Part shown: positions 37,586-45,865 of the stretch, piece by piece
Layout of the letters: every line of letters starts with the position of its first letter
Numbering within the stretch: position 1 is the stretch's first letter
Assembly: GCA_900539455.1 (NCBI GenBank)
Contig: UQCD01000009.1
Coordinates: 24,663 to 88,662, forward strand
Source of the DNA: an uncultured Eubacteriales bacterium
Lineage (GTDB): Bacteria; Bacillota; Clostridia; Lachnospirales; Lachnospiraceae
Length of the DNA stretch: 64,000 nt
Reading direction: 5' to 3'
Program-made: the position numbers and the translations under genes
Notes under the pieces: generated by a model
Told to the model about the DNA's origin: nothing
The model's input: only the letters and a program-made list of their open reading frames with translations
Databases searched by the model: none

Positions 37586-39073
37586 CTAGTGCAACAGCTT
37601 ATCTACTGACTCCACATCATATACAACACCCTTTATATGTTCTACCTCTATCTGATATAAAGCGTGTGCTGCAATATGTTCAGCAGCCTGCTCTAAATCT
37701 CTGATGCCAGAGGTTCCCTGGTACTTTTCAATAATCATATCTAAAGCTTCATCAGTAATCACACACTCCTCTGGCTCCATGTGCATTCTTTTCATAACCT
37801 TTGGAAGTGCAAATTTTGTAAATATTGTTTTCTTCTCCTCAAAGGTATAATCAGGTATGTCAATTACTGCAAATCTTGACAATATAGGCGCACTAATAAG
37901 GGATTTCTCATTGGCTGTAGCTATAGGATACACACCTACGGTTGGAATCATGCACTCCATATAATTGTCTGTAAATCCAAGATTATCAAGGAGTGTAAGC
38001 AGTACATCTGCTGGATTTCCATTGCCCTTTCCCTTTGTTGCTTTATCTAACTCATTAATAATAAATACCTGCTTAGACTCGCCTGCTGTAGCAAATGCTT
38101 CCATAATGATACCCGGCTTTGCATTAGCATACACACGGGAGCTTCCTGTAAGCTGCTCAGGGTCACTAATTGAGCTCATATCCAAGGTAGTCCAAGGAAG
38201 TTTTAGTATTCTGGCAACAGCATAGGCTACCTGAGATTTACCTGTTCCTGCTGGTCCCACTAATAATATTCCGTATGCTGGCAAGGTATTGGTTCTATTT
38301 ATCTGTATAATAGTTTCAATTATTCTCTGCTTTACCTGTTCCATTCCATACAATTCTTCGTCAAGAATTTTTCTTGCCTCAACAGGATCTATTGCCTCAA
38401 AATAATCATTCTTCCATTGAATATTCATCATAATAGACAAGGCTCTTTGAGCGTGGCGTCTTTCCTCTGGAGATACTTCATTAGAACGGGCTACTGCAAG
38501 ATTTCTTCTTGCCCAAAGTCTGATATTATCCGGCAAGGTCTTTCCTGCACATTCCATAAAGTCAGAAATGCTGGTAAGGCTGGTAAGCTTCATTGCATCT
38601 CCTTCCTCGTCCTGCTCATCCTCCAGGCTTTCCTCTGTAGGTGCATCACTAGCCAGCAATCTTTCAATCATAAACTGTAAAAAACCATCCTGTGCTGATA
38701 AAATATCAGCCCCACTTTTAACAGTTTCACGAATTCTATAAACTGCATAGCCCTCGGCTCTATTTTCACCAGATAATCTAACTGTAATTCTTCTTTGTCC
38801 TAACCATTTAATAAGACTAATAAATCTGGCATCCAGCTGTAAAATGTCTGCATCAATGCTTCCCTCCTCGTCTTTAAACTGAAAAGCTGTTTTCTTATCC
38901 TGATTTAAGAACATTCCTGATGAATGATGCTTCCATTTTCTATTTTTGTTGTCTAAGACCATAATAGGCTTGTCTGCACTGGTGGTATTTTCACTACTGT
39001 ATACTGTTGTATATGTACATACAAAATCTTCTGTTTTCTCATTAGAGCTGCTATTAAAATCAAAAACTGGCAT
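37586..39073 (-). CDS. Lon-like AAA+ ATPase without protease domain
   Basis: 495 residues. An unassigned N-terminal half (about 1-200) is followed by a helical linker (PVEARKILDEELYGMEQVKQRI) and a Lon-type AAA+ module. It has Walker A GPAGTGKS (about 270-277), Walker B region VFIINELDKA, sensor 1 PIATAN, arginine-finger region APILSRFAVIDI and sensor 2 GIRDLEQAAEHIA. Lon's Ser/Lys protease domain is absent; the frame ends soon after sensor 2. The Walker B acidic pair is N-E instead of D-E. It may be a chaperone or remodelling ATPase with an unknown client. No partner protease gene lies beside it. Confidence 0.8.
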   Translation of the reverse strand: MPVFDFNSSSNEKTEDFVCTYTTVYSSENTTSADKPIMVLDNKNRKWKHHSSGMFLNQDKKTAFQFKDEEGSIDADILQLDARFISLIKWLGQRRITVRLSGENRAEGYAVYRIRETVKSGADILSAQDGFLQFMIERLLASDAPTEESLEDEQDEEGDAMKLTSLTSISDFMECAGKTLPDNIRLWARRNLAVARSNEVSPEERRHAQRALSIMMNIQWKNDYFEAIDPVEARKILDEELYGMEQVKQRIIETIIQINRTNTLPAYGILLVGPAGTGKSQVAYAVARILKLPWTTLDMSSISDPEQLTGSSRVYANAKPGIIMEAFATAGESKQVFIINELDKATKGKGNGNPADVLLTLLDNLGFTDNYMECMIPTVGVYPIATANEKSLISAPILSRFAVIDIPDYTFEEKKTIFTKFALPKVMKRMHMEPEECVITDEALDMIIEKYQGTSGIRDLEQAAEHIAAHALYQIEVEHIKGVVYDVESVDKLLH

Positions 39074-39310
39074 ATAAATTCTCCTATGTAATTGTCACTT
39101 TTTATCTTTTATTTCGCTAGATAGTTTATCACATTTTTTGCAGTTATACATCATTAATTTCTCTTTTTGACCTATGAATCATTAATCTACCTGTTTTTAC
39201 ACCTGATTAACATATTCTTTTTCATATTCTCCTTGAAAATAAGTCTTAAATACATTAAAATTTAAGTATGTTTTTTAGTGAAAATAAAATTAATATTTTT
39301 GAGGCTTACA

Positions 39311-40201
39311 ATGGATAAATTTATAAAAAAAATGTTCTATAAACAAAGGGAGGACTTTGAAAAATCCTGTGCTGACCGTGAAAAAAAGTACAAAATACCT
39401 GAAGGCGTTTTAGTTACTACTGATATTCCATATATTGATGACGGAAACAAAGCTCACAGATTAGACATATATCGTCCCCAAAACAGAGATAAGGAAATAC
39501 TTCCTGTTATTGTTAATATTCATGGTGGTGGTCTTTTAATAGGAAACAAGGAGTTTAATCGCTGCTTTTGTGCAATGTCAGCCTTACAAGGCTTTCTTGT
39601 ATACAGTATTGAATATAGTCTGGTTCCTGATTGCAATTATTTCAATCAGTTACATGAGGTTGCTGCAGCTATGAATTTTATTAAAAATAGAATTGAAACA
39701 GACAAAGGCGACCAAAATCATATATACGGTGCTGCTGATAGTGGTGGAGCAAATCTTTTATTGTATACAGTTGCCCTGCAAAACAATGCTGTAGTATCAA
39801 AGGCTTTTAAGGTAAAGCCTTCTTTATTAAAGCTTAACGCCGTAGGCTTTATAAGTGGTATGTTTTACACCACCAAATTTGACAAAATAGGACTATTCCT
39901 GCCAAAGTATTTATATGGCAAGAATTACAAAAAGTGTTCCTTTGCTCCTCTCACTAATCCGGAGCATAAGGCTATTGCAGGAAGTCTAGTTCCCTGCTAC
40001 CTTGTAACCAGCCATAATGACCACCTGCAGCACTACACAATTAATTTTGTAAAAGCCCTGATCAAATACAATATACCTTACAAGCTGGATAACTACGGCA
40101 AAAACCCTAAGCTTACCCACGCCTTTAGTGTTTTTGAGCCTTTCTATAAGGAAAGCACCGACACAATTATTTCAATGACTGATTTCTTTAGAAAATATTA
40201 A
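39311..40201 (+). CDS. Alpha/beta hydrolase, HSL-type esterase family
   Basis: 296 residues from ATG 39311 (GAGG 6 nt upstream). The oxyanion motif HGGGLLIGN (about 75) and nucleophile elbow ADSGGANL (about 151; Ser153) match the hormone-sensitive-lipase family, though the family's GDSAGG is GAADSGG here. SHNDHL (about 236) and LTHAF (about 276) supply the acid and His. No signal peptide, so cytosolic. Likely hydrolyses short acyl esters. The following chemoreceptor gene starts 52 bp downstream and may be co-transcribed. Confidence 0.85.
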   Translation: MDKFIKKMFYKQREDFEKSCADREKKYKIPEGVLVTTDIPYIDDGNKAHRLDIYRPQNRDKEILPVIVNIHGGGLLIGNKEFNRCFCAMSALQGFLVYSIEYSLVPDCNYFNQLHEVAAAMNFIKNRIETDKGDQNHIYGAADSGGANLLLYTVALQNNAVVSKAFKVKPSLLKLNAVGFISGMFYTTKFDKIGLFLPKYLYGKNYKKCSFAPLTNPEHKAIAGSLVPCYLVTSHNDHLQHYTINFVKALIKYNIPYKLDNYGKNPKLTHAFSVFEPFYKESTDTIISMTDFFRKY

Positions 40202-40253
40202 GCCACATTAGCTTGTGCTTTAAGTCTGGCAATCAGCAGAAATGGAGTTTACT

Positions 40254-42347
40254 ATGAAATACGATGAAAATGTTTTTAAAGCAAAGGCAAATATAAAAGC
40301 CAGACGAATATGGCTTATATTTGCAATATTATTAAGTGCCAACTATGGCTCTGATGTTTCTAACAAGCTTTATCCAGCCGTACAATACATAATATTTTTA
40401 GCACTATGCTGGATACCTTTTTTTGTTGGAGAAATTCTCCTCAAGGTGAAAGGAAAGGCAACTGATTCCTACCGGCTAAACCTGGTAATAGGCTACGGAT
40501 TTTTCTATACCTTTGTGTTATGCACTACTGAATCCCCTATTGCCTTTACATACATACTTCCTGTTACAAGCCTGCTTGTAATCTACAAAAACAAAAAATT
40601 TATGATCCGCTGTGGTATTGCTAATACTATTTCCATTATTGCCAGTGCTGTTTATCGTGGTGCAATACTTGGTTTCAGTTCAGCAAATGATATGAAAAAT
40701 TACCAACTGCAGGTTTCTTGCATTATATTATGTTACATATGCTATGTTATGTCCATCAGGCATCTTAATGAATCTGATGGTGCTCTTAATAACAGTATAA
40801 AATCAGACCTTCACCGAGTTATTACAACTGTAGAAAAGGTTAAAACAGCCAGCAACACTATTATCAACGGTATTACTGTAGTCAGAGAGCTTGCTACCGA
40901 AAATAAGCACGGCTCTGATTTAGTCCTTTTAGGTATGAATGAGCTTACTGACAACAACAGCAAGCTTCAGGAGCATACCTCTTCCTCTTTAGATATGACA
41001 ACAGATATTAATTCACAGGTAGAAAATGTTGTTTCTATGATTAATGAAATGGTTACTCTTACTGATGAATCTATAGAGCATGCAAAAACCAGTTCCCTAG
41101 ACCTAGAGAGTCTGGTGCAGACTACCCGCACTATGTCAGCTCTGTCAAGTGAAGTAGAGAAGGTGCTTCACGAATTTACCTTAGAGTTTAAAAAGGTCAA
41201 AGAGGAAACCAGCACCATTGATAATATTTCCAGTCAGACTACTCTCCTTGCTCTTAATGCTTCTATTGAAGCTGCACACGCAGGGGAATCTGGCAAAGGC
41301 TTTGCAGTTGTTGCTGAGCAAATAAGAACTCTTAGTACAGAAACCAAAAGCTCTTCTGGAATGATTCAGGATGCCCTTACCCGATTAGATGAAATTTCAG
41401 CTAAGATGACAGCATCTATTAGCGAAACACTACAGCTTATTCAATTAACACTTGAAAAGGTAACCCAAACAGGTAATAATGTAGAAAAAATCACCTCAGA
41501 CTCATTACAGCTTGGCGAACATATTCAGGTTATAGACAATGCTATTAAGGATGTTGAAGTTTCAAATGGTCAGCTTGTAAATAATATGCAGCAGGTGTCT
41601 AATATTGTTTCCACTATGACCACCTGCATTGATGAGTCCGATGAGATCAGCAGGCGAATGGTTAGCAAATACGGTGAGAGTGCTTCCAACATCAACAGTA
41701 TTGAAAATGTAATACAGGCTCTTATGTGTGAGTTAGGTGTAGGTGGCTTTATGGGCATAAACGATATTAAGCCGGGCATGAAGCTGAGTATTTCCTTAAA
41801 TTCCTCTGAAAATGAAGATGATAAGCATCACGGTACTCTTATAGAACACGATGATAAAAACATTCATGTATCCTTTGAAAACCCCGTTAATATCGGAAAG
41901 CAGGCAACTGTATCCACACAGGTTACTGTAGGAAATGTAATATATAGCTGGGATAATGTTACCATTACTCCTCTGAAAGAAACGAATACTTACAACCTAT
42001 ACATTACCTCAATGCCTTATATTTACAATCGTCGTAAATATCCTCGTATTGATACAACTAACACCTGCCGTATTACTGTTAAAAGTACTAATGAAGTCTT
42101 TAGCGGCAGACTTGATAATCTTAGTGCTAATGGATTTTCTATTTTATGTAAAAGCTCCTTCTTTGCCAATGCAAAGGGCGAGGATGTAATCGTTGCTATT
42201 GACAACTTCGCCTTACCAGAACATTCTGTATTAGAAGGAAAGATAATCCGTTGTTCAAATAGTGATAATATTTATATTATTGGCTGCCAGATGCCAGAGG
42301 ATAACTACCATATTATGAAGTATGTGGAGTCTGTTTTAAAAGAATAA
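40254..42347 (+). CDS. Chemoreceptor (MCP) fused to a cyclic-di-GMP-binding PilZ domain
   Basis: 697 residues from ATG 40254 (GGAG 7 nt upstream). Six hydrophobic segments (about 20-165) replace the usual periplasmic sensor, then a chemotaxis signalling domain with the hairpin tip [20 protein letters not shown] and [15 protein letters not shown]. After about residue 500 comes a YcgR-N-like domain ([14 protein letters not shown]...) and a PilZ domain with both c-di-GMP motifs, NRRKYPRID (RxxxR) and [10 protein letters not shown] (D/NxSxxG). It should couple c-di-GMP level, or a membrane signal, to CheA. No che or flagellar genes are in the window. Confidence 0.92.
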   Translation: MKYDENVFKAKANIKARRIWLIFAILLSANYGSDVSNKLYPAVQYIIFLALCWIPFFVGEILLKVKGKATDSYRLNLVIGYGFFYTFVLCTTESPIAFTYILPVTSLLVIYKNKKFMIRCGIANTISIIASAVYRGAILGFSSANDMKNYQLQVSCIILCYICYVMSIRHLNESDGALNNSIKSDLHRVITTVEKVKTASNTIINGITVVRELATENKHGSDLVLLGMNELTDNNSKLQEHTSSSLDMTTDINSQVENVVSMINEMVTLTDESIEHAKTSSLDLESLVQTTRTMSALSSEVEKVLHEFTLEFKKVKEETSTIDNISSQTTLLALNASIEAAHAGESGKGFAVVAEQIRTLSTETKSSSGMIQDALTRLDEISAKMTASISETLQLIQLTLEKVTQTGNNVEKITSDSLQLGEHIQVIDNAIKDVEVSNGQLVNNMQQVSNIVSTMTTCIDESDEISRRMVSKYGESASNINSIENVIQALMCELGVGGFMGINDIKPGMKLSISLNSSENEDDKHHGTLIEHDDKNIHVSFENPVNIGKQATVSTQVTVGNVIYSWDNVTITPLKETNTYNLYITSMPYIYNRRKYPRIDTTNTCRITVKSTNEVFSGRLDNLSANGFSILCKSSFFANAKGEDVIVAIDNFALPEHSVLEGKIIRCSNSDNIYIIGCQMPEDNYHIMKYVESVLKE

Positions 42348-42401
42348 TAGGAAAATTTAGGATTATAAAAATATAGAAGATTTTTTTACTCTGCCAATAT
42401 T

Positions 42402-42451
42402 AAAAAAGGTGTGAAAATATAGCTTGAAGGCTATGCTTTCACATCTTTTTT
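42402..42451. terminator. Bidirectional terminator between convergent genes
   Basis: Two-part hairpin: outer AAAAGGTGTGAAA with TTTCACATCTTTT (one wobble) and inner ATAGC/GCTAT, flanked by A6 and T6 runs. Serves the chemoreceptor (plus) and the tail-anchored protein gene (minus), whose stop codon overlaps its edge. Confidence 0.8.
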
Positions 42452-42971
42452 ATATAAAAAATTGCATTGCTATTCCATATAAAATAAATATTATAATGAT
42501 TATAGTAATTATTACATATATATATGTACTATCCTGTTTTTTATGGTTATATTTGTAATTTTTATTGTAATGTCTGTTATTATAAATTGTATTACTAGCT
42601 GTTGCTGTATTATTCATAGTATAAGGTTTTTTAATAATCTCTTTACGCATCCTCCTATACAGTGCTAACGGGTCCTTACCCTCTAATATAACATTGTAAA
42701 AAAATCTTAAAAACTTTACATCTATTTCACCACATATACCCTCATCATGAAAAGAATATTCTCCGTGTGCAAATTTGTTTCTTATATGTCTATATTTTTT
42801 TAATGTTTTATATACAGACCTCCATTCTTTAACTAATTTAATTCCCTCCTGCCAATTACTCTCCATATCCTGAATATAGGTTGTGATTCCTTTATCACAA
42901 CCATACATATCGCAACACAGCCTATCTAACTTTGTATACTCTTCAAAAAATTCAATATTGTATTCTTCCAT
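42450..42971 (-). CDS. Tail-anchored protein of unknown function
   Basis: 173 residues. The first 110 are helical and carry RHIRNKFAHGEYSF (about 61-74), reminiscent of the R-x-x-x-H region of HEPN-like helical proteins. An Asn/Tyr-rich linker follows (about 118-147), then one C-terminal hydrophobic helix (about 150-172), so it should be anchored with the N-terminal domain in the cytoplasm. No known family is certain. The homology to HEPN is a weak guess based on one motif. Confidence 0.6.
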   Translation of the reverse strand: MEEYNIEFFEEYTKLDRLCCDMYGCDKGITTYIQDMESNWQEGIKLVKEWRSVYKTLKKYRHIRNKFAHGEYSFHDEGICGEIDVKFLRFFYNVILEGKDPLALYRRMRKEIIKKPYTMNNTATASNTIYNNRHYNKNYKYNHKKQDSTYIYVIITIIIIIFILYGIAMQFFI

Positions 42972-43060
42972 AATTCCTCTACTATTTACAAATGTAAACT
43001 CTTAATTATATCTAATTTTATACTGTTTCTTTTATCTATTTTATTTTTGTATTTTTATTT

Positions 43061-43465
43061 TTATTTTGTAATATTCTTCTCCACAATCTGGTCTACCAGC
43101 TCTATTGTTTCCTTTATCATATTATCACAATGCTCCTTCTTTATGCCACCTTTCTGTGCATTTGCTGCTAATAATTTGGCACAATCTGTCATCCCTTCAT
43201 GATTTTGGGCAATTTTTCTTCTAAATTCATTTAATGCTGCTGGTGAAGTAATTCCCTTCGCCCCTAGCACCATTAATCCAGCAGTAATCGCACCACAGGT
43301 GCTACCACACTTCATACCTCCACCAAAATTGCACCCTATCGAAGCAGCCACATTTTCATCAATTCCTAATTCCTTTGCATACACACGCATTATTGTTTCT
43401 GCACAATTATTTACCATAGGTACTTCATTTCTAAGCTTCATTGCTTCATCAATATGTTTATTCAT
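43061..43465 (-). CDS. C_GCAxxG_C_C family redox protein
   Basis: 134 residues. Cysteines are placed as in the family: CAETIMRV (about 21), SIGCNFGGGMKCGSTCGAITAGLM (about 43-66; here broken as GCNFGGGMKCG and STCGA) and a C-terminal CAKLL and CDNMI. Members bind or transfer metal/redox equivalents in anaerobes; the reaction is not established. It is 12 bp downstream of the DUF438 gene, so they are one operon. Confidence 0.88.
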   Translation of the reverse strand: MNKHIDEAMKLRNEVPMVNNCAETIMRVYAKELGIDENVAASIGCNFGGGMKCGSTCGAITAGLMVLGAKGITSPAALNEFRRKIAQNHEGMTDCAKLLAANAQKGGIKKEHCDNMIKETIELVDQIVEKNITK

Positions 43466-43477
43466 TTTTTCTCCTAT

Positions 43478-44866
43478 CTATTTTGTAAAGTGTTCCTTTG
43501 CAAATTCCATATCCTGCACAATTTCCACAGTTCCCAGATATTCCCCTGCTTTATTTCTAACAGCCATATAAGTTACCAGCATGGTTCTTCCATTCTTTTC
43601 CATCCATATTGGCACCCTATCTGCCATCTTATTTTTAAAGCTTTCAATAATTTTTCTAACCTGAACCTCTATTTTAGGTGGGTGACAGGAAAATACCTCT
43701 CTATCTATTGCCATTCCTGGTCTTTTAAATACCTTTGAGCCTTCGTTAAAGTATCTGTTAATATTTTCTTTATCTACAAAGGTAATCTCTAGTGGAATTG
43801 TGTTAAGCATTGCTGATAGCTGTTCTACTGTCATATGTCCACCAGCCATAACAATTTCATCATCAACCGACTTGCTCACATTCTTAAGAAATTCCTCTGC
43901 CTCCTCCCACACAACATTTTCAACACCCAGACACTCATCATAATCCTTTGAATCTCTATAAATTTCATACCATTCCTCATCCTCAAAATTTGTAGCACAA
44001 TTAGGAAATAAAATATTTGCTTCCTTGTAAATCATATCATCAATTCTTACAAGCAGCTTATTAAAATCCTCAAGCCCTTTATTATCAAAATTTTGCTTTT
44101 TTGACAACTGCTTAATTTCATCCCTAATTTCGTCATCTACTGTCCACATTACATCTGAAGGACCGCTAATACCATACTTTACTTTTAAATGTGGATAAAG
44201 CAAATCCCCCTTTTTGGCATAATGAATAGCTATATCCTGCAGCTTTTCCACAAGGTCATGATCAGGCTTTTCCTTACATTCCTTCACTATATTTGCAATT
44301 TCTTTATTTTCAAGGGAAAATGTATAAAGAGGATGTCCTTTTATTTCTACCAGCTTTGATGTAATAGATAACTTTTCCTGCTTTATGGCACCTGCTGACT
44401 GCCTTTTTGCCTCTACAACCTTTTCCTCTATAGTTTTACCCTTAAATAAGGCTGCGTGAACATCACACAATTTTTGTACTGTAGCAAGTGGAGTTCCCTC
44501 TTTTAATAGCTGCTGCTCTGCCTCCATTATTTCACTAGCGTCAACATTTTCAAATTCCTTTGCAAAATCTGCTCTCACCGACTCTAGCTCTTCCTGCGCC
44601 TCCAGCCTTTTTAAATATTCCTTTATTTTAGAAACTACATTATCCAGCTCAACTACAAAGCCATTATCCTGTATTTTTTTTATTATCTCCTCCATTGGTA
44701 TACCCTTTAGCTTTGCACCCTTTGGTATAGTCATAACCTTGCCTACAGATTTTAACATATTCTTTCTGGTTACTTCTACAAAGCCAAGCTCCTCTAATAT
44801 AGGTACAAGCTCAGGATTTTCATTCACTAATTGATAAATAGAAAATTTTAAATTTATATTTTTCAT
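43478..44866 (-). CDS. DUF1858/DUF438 protein with hemerythrin-like and PAS regions
   Basis: 462 residues. N-terminal DUF1858 (about 1-62, FSIYQLVNENPELVPILEELGF), DUF438 (about 75-145), a hemerythrin-like helical bundle (about 175-320: EIKGHPLYTF, AIHYAKKGDLLYPHL, YKEANILFPN) and a PAS-type domain (about 345-455). Similar proteins occur with nitric-oxide or oxygen stress genes in anaerobes and may sense O2, NO or redox through a di-iron site. Upstream of the C_GCAxxG_C_C gene (12 bp) and near a nitroreductase. Confidence 0.88.
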   Translation of the reverse strand: MKNINLKFSIYQLVNENPELVPILEELGFVEVTRKNMLKSVGKVMTIPKGAKLKGIPMEEIIKKIQDNGFVVELDNVVSKIKEYLKRLEAQEELESVRADFAKEFENVDASEIMEAEQQLLKEGTPLATVQKLCDVHAALFKGKTIEEKVVEAKRQSAGAIKQEKLSITSKLVEIKGHPLYTFSLENKEIANIVKECKEKPDHDLVEKLQDIAIHYAKKGDLLYPHLKVKYGISGPSDVMWTVDDEIRDEIKQLSKKQNFDNKGLEDFNKLLVRIDDMIYKEANILFPNCATNFEDEEWYEIYRDSKDYDECLGVENVVWEEAEEFLKNVSKSVDDEIVMAGGHMTVEQLSAMLNTIPLEITFVDKENINRYFNEGSKVFKRPGMAIDREVFSCHPPKIEVQVRKIIESFKNKMADRVPIWMEKNGRTMLVTYMAVRNKAGEYLGTVEIVQDMEFAKEHFTK

Positions 44867-44954
44867 ACTGCAAGCCTCGCTAATATATTGTTTATTAAAT
44901 ATTTTTCCCTACAAAAGAAAAATATTCAAAAATATACATTTAAAAACTTATTTT

Positions 44955-45512
44955 TTAATCTATATAATACACATAATCCTTTTTTCTTGGTGCTGCTGCC
45001 TTTGGCGGCTGTGCTTCATAGCCTAATACACAGTTTCCAATTCCTTCGTATTCTCCTTCTATTCCCAAATCCTTAAGCAACTGTTTTCCAAACTCAGTTT
45101 CAAATGTTTCTTTTGCTCTGTGAATCCATATATTTCCTAGTCCTAAGCTTGTGGCTGCATTTAAGAGATTACCCATAACCAAAGAACCGTCGTAAACATA
45201 TGTAGGAACGGTCTTATCAGCTAATACAATAAGCACTACTGGTCCACCATAAAATGGGTCAAAATTCTCTGGCCAATTAGTTTTAAAGCTTCTATTAACC
45301 TGTGACAGCTTATCTCTCATTTCTTTATCAGTTACAGCAATAATAATTGGACTTTGCATTCCCTTTCCTGTTGCTGCATAAGTGCCAGCCTCTATTACCT
45401 TGTCAATAAGCTCCTTTGGTGGCATTTCTGGTTTAAAGCTTCTACAGCTTCTTCTTGTTTCCAGATTTTTAATTGTTTCGTTCATTATTACATTCTTTCC
45501 ATCGTTTGTCAT
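44955..45512 (-). CDS. Nitroreductase family protein
   Basis: 185 residues. RRSCRSFKPEMPPKELID (FMN phosphate-binding Arg/Ser near the N-terminus), ATGKGMQSPIIIAVTD, and the C-terminal GNCVLGYEAQPPKAAAPRKKDYV are typical of short flavin-dependent oxidoreductases. An internal ATG (M10, at 45485) is an equally plausible start; the first has AGGAG at longer spacing. It probably reduces nitro groups or quinones with NAD(P)H. Confidence 0.9.
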   Translation of the reverse strand: MTNDGKNVIMNETIKNLETRRSCRSFKPEMPPKELIDKVIEAGTYAATGKGMQSPIIIAVTDKEMRDKLSQVNRSFKTNWPENFDPFYGGPVVLIVLADKTVPTYVYDGSLVMGNLLNAATSLGLGNIWIHRAKETFETEFGKQLLKDLGIEGEYEGIGNCVLGYEAQPPKAAAPRKKDYVYYID

Positions 45513-45560
45513 TTTATTTTTCTCCTTTATATATGTTTGTTTATGTCCCAGCTCTGAATT

Positions 45561-45758
45561 TTAATTATTATCCTCAGAAATATATTCTGTATTAAAGGAC
45601 ATATTAATCTCTGCTATTTCCCGTTTTCCATTTATATAATCAGCATACATATCCCACAAATCAATGTCACAATCTGATAAGCCGTCATCAACAGGCACCC
45701 ATGATTTTATTAACGCAATTCGCTCCTCTTTGGTAGTATCTTTAATTAATATGCTCAT
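45561..45758 (-). CDS. Small conserved-looking protein, 65 residues
   Basis: Acidic, soluble, 65 residues (SWVPVDDGLSDCDIDLWDMY is distinctive). GGAGTG just upstream supports the start. It ends 48 bp before the nitroreductase start and may be in the same transcript. I do not recognise a function. Confidence 0.65.
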   Translation of the reverse strand: MSILIKDTTKEERIALIKSWVPVDDGLSDCDIDLWDMYADYINGKREIAEINMSFNTEYISEDNN

Positions 45759-45865
45759 ATAATCACTCCTGTATAAGAATTTCTATTTTAATAATATCAC
45801 AACAAAGCGGAAGCGGTCTCTACAAGAAGGTAACCACCCACATCTCAAGTCCTCTAAAATATTTC

